A stretch of 14,368 nucleotides of DNA from a bacterium (GTDB lineage Bacteria; Patescibacteriota; Minisyncoccia; Minisyncoccales; JAGLPU01): the NCBI GenBank assembly GCA_030594935.1, contig JAUVEE010000014.1, positions 1-14,368 of the forward strand. The letters are read 5' to 3'. Below, piece by piece: positions 1 through 7,141 of the stretch. Positions within the stretch are counted from its first letter, which is position 1. Every line of letters starts with the position of its first letter. A program made the translations under genes and the position numbers. The notes under the pieces are model-generated. The model did no database searches and had not been told where the DNA came from. It saw nothing but the letters and a program-made list of their open reading frames with translations.

Positions 1-807
1 GATCCCTATCTCTCTGCTCCTTTGGAAGACCCTCTTTACAGCTTGGCAGAGCCTGACAGTTTAGATAAACATTGTTATCGCTACAAAACAGTGAATCACG
101 GCGAGGACTATAAGATCAGGGTTAATTACGAAACAGGAGGATATAAGGAAACAGCTTCCTGGGGCGGTGGAGGAATAGTTTATTGGGATTGCGGAGATGC
201 GCTTGCTTATGGCGGCCAGGATTATGCTACGGTTTTAATTGGAAGCCAATGCTGGTTTAAAGAAAATTTAAATGCGGGGACGATGACTGCTAGCGGAAAC
301 GAGCAGGGGACTGATTGTCCCTCGCCGGCAGAAATAGAAAAATATTGCTATGACAATAATGAAGCAAACTGTATTTCACATGGCGGCTTATATCAGTGGA
401 ATCAAGCTATGTGCGGCTCTACTGCTGAAGGAGCTCAAGGCATTTGTCCGGGCGGTTGGCATATTCCAACCCATGACGAATGGACTGCTTTAGAACGAGA
501 GGTTTGTGATTCGGGCACTTGTGCTACTGATTTTCCGTATGATACCATTACCACTGGATGGAGAGGCACGAACGAAGGAACACAATTAAAGACTGGCGGT
601 TCGTCAGGTTTTGATGCCCTGCCTGCTGGGCATCTCACTCAGAGCAAATTTTTCCTTGACTTCCTTGCAAGCGCGTACCTCTGGTCTTCGCTTGAGAATG
701 GTTCTGACGCCTGGTGGCGCCGCTTACACATAAGCGCCGGCTCGGTCTACCGCAGCAACGCCATTGGCAAATTGTCTGGGCTCTCTGTCCGCTGTATTAA
801 GGACTGA
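1..807 (+). CDS. FISUMP-domain surface protein, probable pilin-like, 5' end missing
   Basis: The frame is open from base 1 to the TGA at 805-807, so the gene starts upstream of the window; the TTG at 22 is an internal Leu codon, not a credible start. The visible 268 residues begin in the linker that, in the downstream paralog (886-2025), follows a prepilin helix, so a prepilin N-terminus is likely just outside. Counting from the TTG at 22, a FISUMP (Fibrobacter succinogenes major paralogous) domain starts near the GSQCWFKENLN motif and carries CPGGWHIPTHDEW and the terminal SVRCIKD signature. FISUMP domains adopt a C-type-lectin-like fold and are usually exported. Function is inferred to be surface binding, perhaps a pilus-tip adhesin. 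Across the linker (bases 28-195) it shares 44 of 56 residues with the next gene, but the lectin parts differ strongly. Codons 706-768 are unusually G+C rich and end mostly in C; see the variable-region entry. The FISUMP call is firm, the role is not. Confidence 0.85.
   Translation, partial: DPYLSAPLEDPLYSLAEPDSLDKHCYRYKTVNHGEDYKIRVNYETGGYKETASWGGGGIVYWDCGDALAYGGQDYATVLIGSQCWFKENLNAGTMTASGNEQGTDCPSPAEIEKYCYDNNEANCISHGGLYQWNQAMCGSTAEGAQGICPGGWHIPTHDEWTALEREVCDSGTCATDFPYDTITTGWRGTNEGTQLKTGGSSGFDALPAGHLTQSKFFLDFLASAYLWSSLENGSDAWWRRLHISAGSVYRSNAIGKLSGLSVRCIKD
28..199 (+). repeat. Upstream copy of duplicated pilin-linker segment
   Basis: This 172-base stretch aligns without gaps to 1219-1390. It encodes the linker between prepilin helix and lectin domain, including the VNYETGGYKE and SWGGGGI motifs. 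A 25-base run (116-140 and 1307-1331) is identical in both copies. The similarity shows that the two surface genes arose by tandem duplication. Confidence 0.85.
679..804 (+). other. Candidate DGR-type variable region 1 (C-terminus of first FISUMP gene)
   Basis: This covers the last part of the lectin fold, from LWSS to SVRCIKD. Within 706-768 I count 42 G/C in 63 bases and only 11 A, and 15 of 21 codons end in C, unlike the A/T-ending codons earlier in the gene. In DGR target proteins the variable region lies exactly here, at the end of a C-type-lectin fold. Adenines of an AAC-rich template are replaced there at random, leaving NNC codons. The pattern fits, but no template repeat or reverse transcriptase is in the window, so the assignment is an inference. 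Confidence 0.5.
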
Positions 808-819
808 TTCGGCATTCGG

Positions 820-847
820 TTGTATTAATTACAATCTTTGCTATATT
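820..847 (+). promoter_or_regulatory. Promoter of second pilin-FISUMP gene
   Basis: An extended -10 box, TG at 839-840, C, then TATATT at 842-847, is preceded by TTGTAT (820-825) with a 16-base spacer. The expected start near 854 gives a leader of about 30 bases. The 16-base string at 835-850 recurs exactly at 2119-2134 before frr, which supports a functional element. The -35 part overlaps a short inverted repeat (818-836). Confidence 0.55.
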
Positions 848-885
848 AAACTGTAATATTAAATAAACCATTATAAAACTTTACA

Positions 886-2025
886 ATGGTTAAAAAAACT
901 TTTTCCAAATTTATTATTAAATTTAGCGTTAGGGCTTTCACCTTGATTGAACTTCTGGTAGCTATAGCCATTATCGGTTTATTGGCTTCCATTATTTTGG
1001 TTTCTCTTCAAGGAGCAACTGCTTCTGCCCGGGACGGGAAAAGAGATGCTGAAGTAGGAGAATCAAACAGTGTGCTTAGAAAGACTTTGGAAGTGTATCA
1101 CAGCGCTCATGGAAATTATCCCTGGAACGAGGCAACGGAAGATGAAGACGGCTGCTGTTTGGAAGGCAATAATGACGTCAAGGCTTCTTTAACTGAATAT
1201 CTTTCCGATGAGCTCAAAGACCCTCTTTACGATTCAGATGAACCTGACACATTAGACAAGCAATGCTACCGCTATAAGACAATAAACAACGGAGAAGAAT
1301 ACAAAGTCAGGGTTAATTACGAAACAGGAGGGTATAAAGAAGTTGCTTCTTGGGGCGGGGGAGGGATAGGTTATTGGAGCTGCGGAGATGATGTAACCTT
1401 CACCTACAGAGGAAGTTCGGTTACTTACGGAACAGTATCGCATAATAGTGAATGTTGGTTAGATAGAAACTTAGGCGCTTCGCAACAAGCCACAGCTTAT
1501 AATGATTACAATGCTTACGGCGGTTCGTTCCAGTGGGGTCGGCTTGATGATGGTCATCAGACTATTGTCTGGACATCACCATCAGGTTCAGACGGGACAG
1601 AGCAATCGCGTGAGACATCAACTCTGGCTGACTCCGATACTCCCGGCCATGATAATTTTATTTTAGGATCAGCAGATCATTCTTGGGATTGGCGGGTTCC
1701 TCAAAATGACATTTTATGGCAGGGAGCAAGCGGCATTAATAACCCTTGTCCAAGCGGTTGGCGATTGCCAACAAAAACGGAGTGGGAAGCAGAGCTCGCA
1801 AGCTGGAGTTCAAATGATCGCGATGGCGCCTACGCAAGTCCTTTAAAACTTACTGTCGTTGGCAACCGCGATTGGATCAATGGTTCGCTTGATGTTGTCG
1901 GAGTGCGCGGCTACTACTGGAGTTCCGGAGTTGATGGCGCGTTGCTGTTCTTTGCCGAATTCGGCGCGTTCATGAACGCTAGGCCCCGCGCAGCCGGTCA
2001 TTCCGTTCGATGCATTAAGGACTGA
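886..2025 (+). CDS. Type IV prepilin-like protein with C-terminal FISUMP domain
   Basis: The N-terminus is a class III signal: a basic leader, then AFTLIELLVAIAIIGLLAS. Cleavage by prepilin peptidase is expected between Ala17 and Phe18, with the conserved Glu at mature position 5. The -1 residue is Ala rather than the usual Gly. The hydrophobic helix spans about residues 18-42 and is followed by the pseudopilin-like ARDGKRDAE region. A linker (about 100-165) matches the upstream gene. A FISUMP domain follows (about 185-379), with SECWLDRNLGAS, GSFQWGRLDDG, NPCPSGWRLPTKTEW, YYWSS and the final SVRCIKD. The likely role is a minor pilin or pilus-tip subunit displaying a lectin-like binding head outside the cell. 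The ATG at 886 is chosen because it directly precedes the signal and lies about 30 bases after a promoter; no Shine-Dalgarno motif is visible. Export and fold are well supported; the ligand is unknown. Confidence 0.9.
   Translation: MVKKTFSKFIIKFSVRAFTLIELLVAIAIIGLLASIILVSLQGATASARDGKRDAEVGESNSVLRKTLEVYHSAHGNYPWNEATEDEDGCCLEGNNDVKASLTEYLSDELKDPLYDSDEPDTLDKQCYRYKTINNGEEYKVRVNYETGGYKEVASWGGGGIGYWSCGDDVTFTYRGSSVTYGTVSHNSECWLDRNLGASQQATAYNDYNAYGGSFQWGRLDDGHQTIVWTSPSGSDGTEQSRETSTLADSDTPGHDNFILGSADHSWDWRVPQNDILWQGASGINNPCPSGWRLPTKTEWEAELASWSSNDRDGAYASPLKLTVVGNRDWINGSLDVVGVRGYYWSSGVDGALLFFAEFGAFMNARPRAAGHSVRCIKD
1219..1390 (+). repeat. Downstream copy of duplicated pilin-linker segment
   Basis: Gapless counterpart of 28-199; 44 of the 56 encoded residues from PLY to CGD are identical. 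Identity falls off abruptly after the CGD motif, where the lectin domains begin. Confidence 0.85.
1915..2022 (+). other. Candidate DGR-type variable region 2 (C-terminus of second FISUMP gene)
   Basis: From YWSS to SVRCIKD. Within 1939-2001 I count 39 G/C and only 8 A in 63 bases. Recurrent NNC codons (TTC, GCC, TTC, GGC, TTC, AAC, CCC, GCC) alternate with residues that tend to be fixed in this part of related FISUMP domains (L.F, A.MN, RA.G, SVRC). This is the layout expected of a DGR variable region. Synonymous differences from region 1 at fixed positions (AGT TCC versus TCT TCG for Ser-Ser; TGC versus TGT for Cys) mean that one template could not have written both. Confidence 0.5.
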
Positions 2026-2071
2026 CTTTTTTAGTTTTGTGATTACGGAAAAACTATATAACAATTTATGA

Positions 2072-2113
2072 ACCGACGCAAAACATTAGCGCCGGTCTTC
2101 ATTTGTTTTTTTT
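2072..2113 (+). terminator. Possible terminator between pilin gene and frr operon
   Basis: ACCGACGC (2072-2079) pairs with GCGCCGGT (2089-2096), seven of eight pairs, around a 9-base loop. A T-run occurs at 2106-2113. The T-run starts 9 bases after the stem, later than in a classical intrinsic terminator, so the call is tentative. A post-variable-region hairpin, as found after some DGR variable regions, is an alternative. Confidence 0.35.
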
Positions 2114-2131
2114 AATCTTCTTTGCTATATT
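2103..2131 (+). promoter_or_regulatory. Promoter of the frr-rseP-mreB-gatCA operon
   Basis: TTGTTT (2103-2108), a 17-base spacer, and an extended -10 (TG at 2123-2124, C, TATATT at 2126-2131). The predicted start near 2138 leaves about 22 bases before the frr ATG. The 16 bases at 2119-2134 are identical to the promoter core at 835-850. Confidence 0.55.
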
Positions 2132-2159
2132 AAATACAACATTAATAAAAAATATAATT

Positions 2160-2717
2160 ATGGATTATCAAGAAATCATCAATAGAATCAAGCCGGAATG
2201 CGATAAAACGATCAGTTTTCTGGAACAAGAAATGAGTAAGATTCGCACCGGCCGTCCCTCTCCTGCTTTAGTGGAGAATATAGTGGTTGAGTGTTTTGAC
2301 CAGAATATGCCTTTAAAACAACTGGGCACGATAACTTGCTCCGGAGCCCGCGAACTAATAATCCAGCCTTGGGACAAATCATATGTTGAAGCGATTCAAA
2401 AAGCTATCTCCCGTTCCAACACCGGAGCTTCTTCTGTTCTAGACCAGGAAGTTATCAGGATAAAATTTCCTCCTTTGACCGAGGAATACCGAAAAAGCTT
2501 GCTTCGAGTTTTAGCGGAAAAAAAAGAAGAAGCGCGCACCACTATCAAGCGCTGGAGGGAAGACGGCTGGAAAGAAGCGCAAACCGAATTCCAAACAGGC
2601 GAAATCAGGGAAGATGATAAATTCCGGACCAAAGATAAATTACAGGAAATGGTTGACGAATACAATAAAAAAATTGAAGAGATGTTAAAGAAAAAAGAGG
2701 AAGAAATTCTGGAATAA
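2160..2717 (+). CDS. frr: Ribosome recycling factor
   Basis: RRF works with EF-G to split the post-termination ribosome and free it from mRNA in the cytoplasm. The 185-residue product has the normal family length. It carries the conserved KIRTGRPSPAL segment at residues 27-37, the IQPWD motif, the PPLTEEYR region, and the long charged C-terminal helix of the three-helix bundle. The ATG at 2160 was chosen. A longer reading frame back to 2103 would start on a TTG in the promoter and add 19 hydrophobic residues unlike the family. The gene is first in a tight operon: the rseP ATG follows its stop codon after one base. The usual bacterial partners pyrH and tsf are not next to it here. Confidence 0.97.
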   Translation: MDYQEIINRIKPECDKTISFLEQEMSKIRTGRPSPALVENIVVECFDQNMPLKQLGTITCSGARELIIQPWDKSYVEAIQKAISRSNTGASSVLDQEVIRIKFPPLTEEYRKSLLRVLAEKKEEARTTIKRWREDGWKEAQTEFQTGEIREDDKFRTKDKLQEMVDEYNKKIEEMLKKKEEEILE

Positions 2718-2718
2718 T

Positions 2719-3819
2719 ATGGATATTGCCACTTTCCTACTTATTTTCGTTTCCATTGTCGCTTTATTGGGACTCCATGAATTCGGACATTTTATCACAG
2801 CCAAGAAGTTCGGCATCAAGGTCAAAGAGTTCGGTTTCGGTTATCCGCCCCGACTTTTCGGCAAGAAATTCGGCGACACCTTATACTCTCTGAATCTCTT
2901 GCCTTTCGGCGCCTTTGTCAGCATTCCCAGCATGGAAGGAGGGGAGGAAGACGACCCCAACAGTTTTAGCCAAAAACCCATTTGGCAGAGAGCTTTGGTC
3001 CTTTTCGCCGGCGTGGCCATGTTTTGGATCATTGCCTGGATTCTTTTTTCCGTTATAATAGTTTCAACGGGATTACCCACGGCAATAAGCGATGACGCGC
3101 AAGGAGACTTCAATGATCCAGTAATAAAGATCATCGGAGTAGTTAAAGAGTCCCCGGCCGCAAAAGCTGGAATTAAATTAGGCGATGATATTAAAAAAAT
3201 TTCGTTTGAGGAAAAAGAATTTTCCATCAGTAAGGTTGTAGAAGTGCAGGAGCTGATCGGAGAAAACAAGGGGAAAGAAATAACTTTAACTATTCAGAGA
3301 GGACAAGAAATAATAAATATCGCTTTGGTTCCCAGGATCAATGCGCCAGAAGAAGGAGCTATTGGAATAGAGTTTTCCCGGGTAGCCTTAGTAAAATCTT
3401 CCTGGTGGGAAGCCCCTTGGAAAGGAGCTCAAGCCACCTACAGACTGACTCTGGCTATTCTTGAGGGTTTTGCTTCGGCAATAACAAAAGCGATAGTCGG
3501 TGCTCCCAGCGGAGTTCAACTTATGGGAATTGTTGGTCTTTTTGATCTAATGGGAGACGTCGCGAAAGTGGGAATTTCTTACTATCTGCAGTTTGTCGCC
3601 ATAATTTCAATCCACCTGGCTATTTTGAATTTACTGCCGGTTCCGGCCTTAGACGGAGGAAGAATCTTTTTTCTCGGCATTGAGAAAATAAAAGGCAGCC
3701 CCATCAACCGAAAAATAGAACAAAGCATCAACAACGGATTTTTCATTTTGCTTATCATTCTTATGATTCTGATAACCTATAAAGATATTCAAGCACTAAT
3801 TTTTAAGTATTCCAACTAA
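2719..3819 (+). CDS. rseP: Site-2 intramembrane zinc metalloprotease, RseP/RasP family (M50B)
   Basis: Cuts transmembrane helices of substrate proteins such as anti-sigma factors or remnant signal peptides, inside the membrane. The catalytic HEFGH is at residues 20-24 in the first membrane segment. The second zinc-ligand motif, LDGG, has Asp312 in a late segment (LLPVPALDGGRI). The NLLPFGAFV strand near residue 60 is typical. A single PDZ domain spans about 135-205, including the SPAAKAGIKLGDDI loop; Escherichia coli RseP has two, Gram-positive forms have one. Hydrophobic segments lie at about 4-22, 92-117, 288-310 and 340-358. The product of 366 residues is at the short end for the family. 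The gene follows frr by one base and precedes mreB by three, so it is cotranscribed. The substrate cannot be told from the sequence; no sigma/anti-sigma pair is nearby. Confidence 0.93.
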   Translation: MDIATFLLIFVSIVALLGLHEFGHFITAKKFGIKVKEFGFGYPPRLFGKKFGDTLYSLNLLPFGAFVSIPSMEGGEEDDPNSFSQKPIWQRALVLFAGVAMFWIIAWILFSVIIVSTGLPTAISDDAQGDFNDPVIKIIGVVKESPAAKAGIKLGDDIKKISFEEKEFSISKVVEVQELIGENKGKEITLTIQRGQEIINIALVPRINAPEEGAIGIEFSRVALVKSSWWEAPWKGAQATYRLTLAILEGFASAITKAIVGAPSGVQLMGIVGLFDLMGDVAKVGISYYLQFVAIISIHLAILNLLPVPALDGGRIFFLGIEKIKGSPINRKIEQSINNGFFILLIILMILITYKDIQALIFKYSN

Positions 3820-3822
3820 AAC

Positions 3823-4875
3823 ATGTTCAATAAACTTTTTTCCTATTTATCGCAGGACATTGCCATCGATTTGGGAACGGCCAATTCTTTGGTTTATCTT
3901 CGCGGGGAAGGAATTGTTATTTCCGAACCTTCGGTGGTGGCTATTAATAAAAAAACGGGCCAGGTTCTGGCCATTGGCGATGAAGCGAAAAAGATGGTTG
4001 GCAAAACTCCTGCTCATATTGTGGCTACCCGGCCCTTGGTAAAAGGAGTAATTTCCGATTTTGAAGTAACCGAACAGATGCTGAGGTATTTTATTGAGAA
4101 AGCCCAGACAAAGAAATTCTTTTTCGGGCCGGCTCCCCGAGTGATCATCGGCATTCCTTGCGGCGTAACCGAAGTGGAAAAGAAAGCGGTTCAGGACGCG
4201 GCCAAATCAGGCGGCGCCCGGGAAGTTTTCTTGATCGAACAGCCCATGGCGGCCGCGATTGGAGCCAGACTGCCGGTTCAAGAAGCCGGGGGCAACTTTA
4301 TTATTGATATTGGCGGCGGAACCACGGAAGTGGCCGTAATCTCTTTAGGCGGATTGGTCTTGGCAAAAAGCTTAAGAATAGCCGGAGACAAGCTTTCCGA
4401 AGACATTATCTATTTCGCCCAGGAAGAATACAAGTTGTTGATAGGGGAAAGAACCGCTGAGGATATAAAAATCGGGATCGGCTCCGCTTATCCGGTCAAA
4501 CAGAAAAAGGAAATGGCCATGCGGGGCAGGAATCTGGTCACCGGCCTGCCGGAAGAAATTTCAGTTTCCGATGCGGATATCCGCCGAGCCATGGAAAAGT
4601 CAATCAAACAGATCGTTAACGCGGTCAAGGTTACCGTGGAGGAAACTCCGCCCGAGCTATTGGCCGATATTATGTCCAAAGGAATATATCTGGCCGGAGG
4701 GGGAGCGTTATTAAGGGGCTTGGACTCCTTGATTTCCAAAGAAACTAAAATTCCCTGCAAAATTATTGACGATCCTTTGACCGCAGTGGCCCGGGGAGCG
4801 GGAATGGTCTTGGAAAATTTAGACGAGCTTCACGACGTATTAGTAGAAATAGGAGAGCTGGAGCCTCCAAAATAA
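3823..4875 (+). CDS. mreB: Rod-shape-determining actin homolog MreB
   Basis: MreB forms ATP-dependent filaments under the membrane and directs lateral peptidoglycan synthesis. The product is 350 residues, a normal length. Actin-superfamily motifs are all visible: phosphate-1 DLGTAN at residues 16-21, phosphate-2 DIGGGTTEV at 162-170, and the adenosine motif AGGGALLRGL at 291-300. The N-terminal MFNKLFSYLS could form a membrane-binding amphipathic helix. mreC and mreD, the usual partners, do not follow; gatC starts four bases after the stop. The ATG at 3823 puts the DLGTAN motif at the expected distance; no Shine-Dalgarno motif precedes it. Its presence suggests a rod-shaped or elongating cell. 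The envelope genes at 8208-10614 may act in the same process, though they form a separate unit. Confidence 0.96.
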   Translation: MFNKLFSYLSQDIAIDLGTANSLVYLRGEGIVISEPSVVAINKKTGQVLAIGDEAKKMVGKTPAHIVATRPLVKGVISDFEVTEQMLRYFIEKAQTKKFFFGPAPRVIIGIPCGVTEVEKKAVQDAAKSGGAREVFLIEQPMAAAIGARLPVQEAGGNFIIDIGGGTTEVAVISLGGLVLAKSLRIAGDKLSEDIIYFAQEEYKLLIGERTAEDIKIGIGSAYPVKQKKEMAMRGRNLVTGLPEEISVSDADIRRAMEKSIKQIVNAVKVTVEETPPELLADIMSKGIYLAGGGALLRGLDSLISKETKIPCKIIDDPLTAVARGAGMVLENLDELHDVLVEIGELEPPK

Positions 4876-4879
4876 AAAT

Positions 4880-5167
4880 ATGATAAATAAAGAAGAAGTC
4901 CAACATATAGCCGTGTTAGCCAGACTAGGCTTAAACGAAAAAGAAATAAATAAAATGGAAAAAGAGCTTTCCTCTATTTTGGATTATATGGAAATGCTCA
5001 AAAAAGTTGACGCCAAAGACAGCGCCACTTCTAATTATTCAGATTTGATCGAAAACACCATGAGGGAAGACCAAGTCAAAAAAACAGCCAACAGAGATAA
5101 ATTAGTAGCAGCGTTCCCAGCCGAAAAAAAAGGATTTATTAAAGTTAAAACAGTGATTGAAGTATGA
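4880..5167 (+). CDS. gatC: Asp/Glu-tRNA amidotransferase subunit C
   Basis: GatC is the small belt subunit that wraps GatA and GatB in the amidotransferase converting Glu-tRNA(Gln) and/or Asp-tRNA(Asn) to the amidated forms. The 95-residue length and the pattern IAVLARLGLNEKEI at the start, followed by LSSILDYMEML and the conserved REDQV, are typical. The last four bases (ATGA, 5164-5167) overlap the gatA start, suggesting translational coupling and equal amounts of the two subunits. Confidence 0.94.
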   Translation: MINKEEVQHIAVLARLGLNEKEINKMEKELSSILDYMEMLKKVDAKDSATSNYSDLIENTMREDQVKKTANRDKLVAAFPAEKKGFIKVKTVIEV

Positions 5168-6588
5168 AATTATCCCAGCTCAACATTAACCAGCTTCATC
5201 AGGGTCTGGTCAAGAAAGAGTTTTCCAGCCGGGAAATAACCAAAGAATTTCTCAAACAGATCGAGAAAAAAAACAAAGAGATTTTCGCTTATTTAAGCGT
5301 GCACAAAGAGTCTGCCCTGGCCCAAGCCAAAAAGGTGGATGCTTTGATCGCTGAGAAAAAAGAAATTCCTTTGCTGGCCGGCATCCCGGCGGCGATAAAA
5401 GACATTATTATGATCGAAGGGGAAAAATGCACCGCCGCTTCCAAGATACTGGCTGATTACACTGCTTCCTTCAGCGCCACTGTCATTAAAAAATTGGAAG
5501 ACCAGGGAGCGGTGATTTTAGGCAAAACCAATATGGACGAATTCGCCATGGGTTCTTCAACCGAGAATTCAGCCTTTGGCGTTACCCGCAATCCTTGCGA
5601 CCCGGAAAGAGTTCCCGGAGGCTCATCCGGAGGTTCGGCGGCCGCTGTGGCAAGTGATATGTGCGCCTATGCCTTGGGTTCGGACACGGGCGGTTCAATC
5701 CGCTTGCCGGCTTCATTCTGCGGCACAGTAGGGTTAAAGCCCACTTACGGAAAAGTTTCCCGCTATGGCTTGATGGCCTATGCTTCTTCTTTGGACCAGA
5801 TCGGGCCCTTGACCAAAACAGTGGCTGACGCCAAAATAGTTTATGACGCTATTAAAGGAAAAGATCCCTTGGATTCAACTTCGGTGGAAGTAAAAGACAA
5901 AGAGGAAAAGATGGATATCAAGGGATTGAAAATCGGGGTTCCCAAAGAGTATTTTGTCAAAGGAATGGATCCGGAAGTGGAAAAAGTAATCAGGGAAACA
6001 ATCAAGAAATACGAAAAAGGAGGGGCGATCATTGAAGAAATAAGCCTGGCCGGCACGACTTACGCTTTGCCGGTTTACTATATTATCGCCACTTCGGAAG
6101 CCAGCTCCAATCTGGCCAGGTATGACGGCATAAAATACGGATTTTCCAAAATGAAAGACAGCCAGAACCTGCTGGACGTTTATTTGCAAAGCAGGGAACA
6201 GGGGATGGGCGAAGAAGTCAGAAGAAGGATCATGCTGGGAACATATGCTCTGTCAGCCGGCTATTATGACGCTTATTACATCAAAGCGCAAAAACTGAGA
6301 AACATCATTAAGCAGGATTTTGCCCAAGCTTTTGCAAAAGTTGATGTTATTCTTGCTCCGGTTTCTCCCACGGTCGCCTTTAAGATCGGCGACAAAACAG
6401 CAGACCCCATGTCAATGTATTTAGCTGATATTTACACCATCTCGGTTAATCTGGCCGGTTTGCCGGCAATGTCACTTCCTTGCGGAGAAGCGCATGATCT
6501 TCCGGTGGGACTGCAGATTATCGGCCCGGAATTTGCGGAAAACAAAATATTCAGCGTCGGCCAAATGTTAGAAGATTTAAAAAAGTAA
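5164..6588 (+). CDS. gatA: Asp/Glu-tRNA amidotransferase subunit A (amidase)
   Basis: GatA releases ammonia from glutamine (or asparagine), which is channelled to GatB to amidate misacylated tRNA. The amidase-signature catalytic triad is complete: Lys79 in IPAAIKD, Ser154 in the GGSSGGS loop (cis-Ser), and Ser178 in GSDTGGS. To my knowledge these are the same residue numbers as in Staphylococcus aureus GatA. The 474 residues match the normal length, and the C-terminal NLAGLPAMSLPCG is conserved. gatC overlaps upstream, but gatB is not in the window; the next gene is an unrelated membrane protein, so gatB must be elsewhere if the complex is whole. The presence of GatCA implies that Gln-tRNA and/or Asn-tRNA is made indirectly. 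Confidence 0.97.
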   Translation: MKLSQLNINQLHQGLVKKEFSSREITKEFLKQIEKKNKEIFAYLSVHKESALAQAKKVDALIAEKKEIPLLAGIPAAIKDIIMIEGEKCTAASKILADYTASFSATVIKKLEDQGAVILGKTNMDEFAMGSSTENSAFGVTRNPCDPERVPGGSSGGSAAAVASDMCAYALGSDTGGSIRLPASFCGTVGLKPTYGKVSRYGLMAYASSLDQIGPLTKTVADAKIVYDAIKGKDPLDSTSVEVKDKEEKMDIKGLKIGVPKEYFVKGMDPEVEKVIRETIKKYEKGGAIIEEISLAGTTYALPVYYIIATSEASSNLARYDGIKYGFSKMKDSQNLLDVYLQSREQGMGEEVRRRIMLGTYALSAGYYDAYYIKAQKLRNIIKQDFAQAFAKVDVILAPVSPTVAFKIGDKTADPMSMYLADIYTISVNLAGLPAMSLPCGEAHDLPVGLQIIGPEFAENKIFSVGQMLEDLKK

Positions 6589-6591
6589 TTT

Positions 6592-7110
6592 ATGGAAATC
6601 AACACTGTCTTTGAAACTATAAATTCAGCGCAATTACAGGAAAGCCTGTTTCCTTTGAGAGTTTTTTTCTTTATTCTTTTCTGCTTATTCATGGGCTTTA
6701 TTATCTGGGCTCTCTTTAAAGCCAGCTGGCTTAAATTCTATTTTCTTTTTGATCTGGTTGAGTTCTTGACCATGCGGCCCTACGGAGTCAAGAAAATGAC
6801 CAAAATATGGAACGAAACAGTAGAAAAAGTCGCCAGCAATAATCAGAAGGAGTATAAGCCGGCCTTGGTGGAGCTGGATGAAAATTTGGACCTTATTTTA
6901 ATGAAGTCCGGATACAAGGGAAAGGATTTGGCGGAAAGATTGAATCAATTGACTGAAAAAAGCTTTCCTCCTTTATTGCGCGTTCTGGAATCCCATAGAA
7001 TATGCGAAGATATCAAAGCTGACCGCAACTACCAGTTAGACTTGGGAGAAGCCAAAAAAATGCTAACTGTTTATAAGGAAACTTTTGAATGTTTGCACGC
7101 TTTTAATTGA
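6592..7110 (+). CDS. Unknown membrane-anchored protein
   Basis: I do not recognise a named family. The 172-residue product has one strong transmembrane segment at about residues 22-43 (VFFFILFCLFMGFIIWALF). A second, amphipathic aromatic stretch follows at about 46-60 (WLKFYFLFDLVEFL). The remaining ~110 residues are charged, soluble and predicted helical, with a C-terminal region containing Cys137 and Cys167. No enzyme motif is visible. The ATG lies three bases after the gatA stop, so it is the last gene of the frr operon, before a possible terminator at 7142. A small membrane protein with a cytoplasmic helical domain could be a scaffold, but nothing in the sequence shows this. Confidence 0.8.
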   Translation: MEINTVFETINSAQLQESLFPLRVFFFILFCLFMGFIIWALFKASWLKFYFLFDLVEFLTMRPYGVKKMTKIWNETVEKVASNNQKEYKPALVELDENLDLILMKSGYKGKDLAERLNQLTEKSFPPLLRVLESHRICEDIKADRNYQLDLGEAKKMLTVYKETFECLHAFN

Positions 7111-7141
7111 TATTGCAGGCTAACTTAAATTTCTTCACTGT

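Noticed and set aside
22..24. TTG as start of the first gene
   Set aside because: The frame is open back to base 1 and the encoded upstream residues match the linker of the paralog, so the gene is truncated by the window edge.
818..836. Hairpin GGTTGTA/TACAATC as terminator or DGR post-VR cruciform
   Set aside because: Seven pairs including a G-T wobble, no T-run, and it overlaps the promoter of the next gene; not enough to call.
808..885. Template repeat of a DGR between the two pilin genes
   Set aside because: The spacer is only 78 bases and shows no copy of either variable tail; none was seen elsewhere in the window.
2103..2159. Longer frr starting with TTG
   Set aside because: It would begin in the promoter and add 19 hydrophobic residues foreign to RRF; the ATG at 2160 gives the normal 185 residues.
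3860..4042. Small + strand ORF inside mreB
   Set aside because: It is a frame shadow of mreB with no start context or recognisable product.
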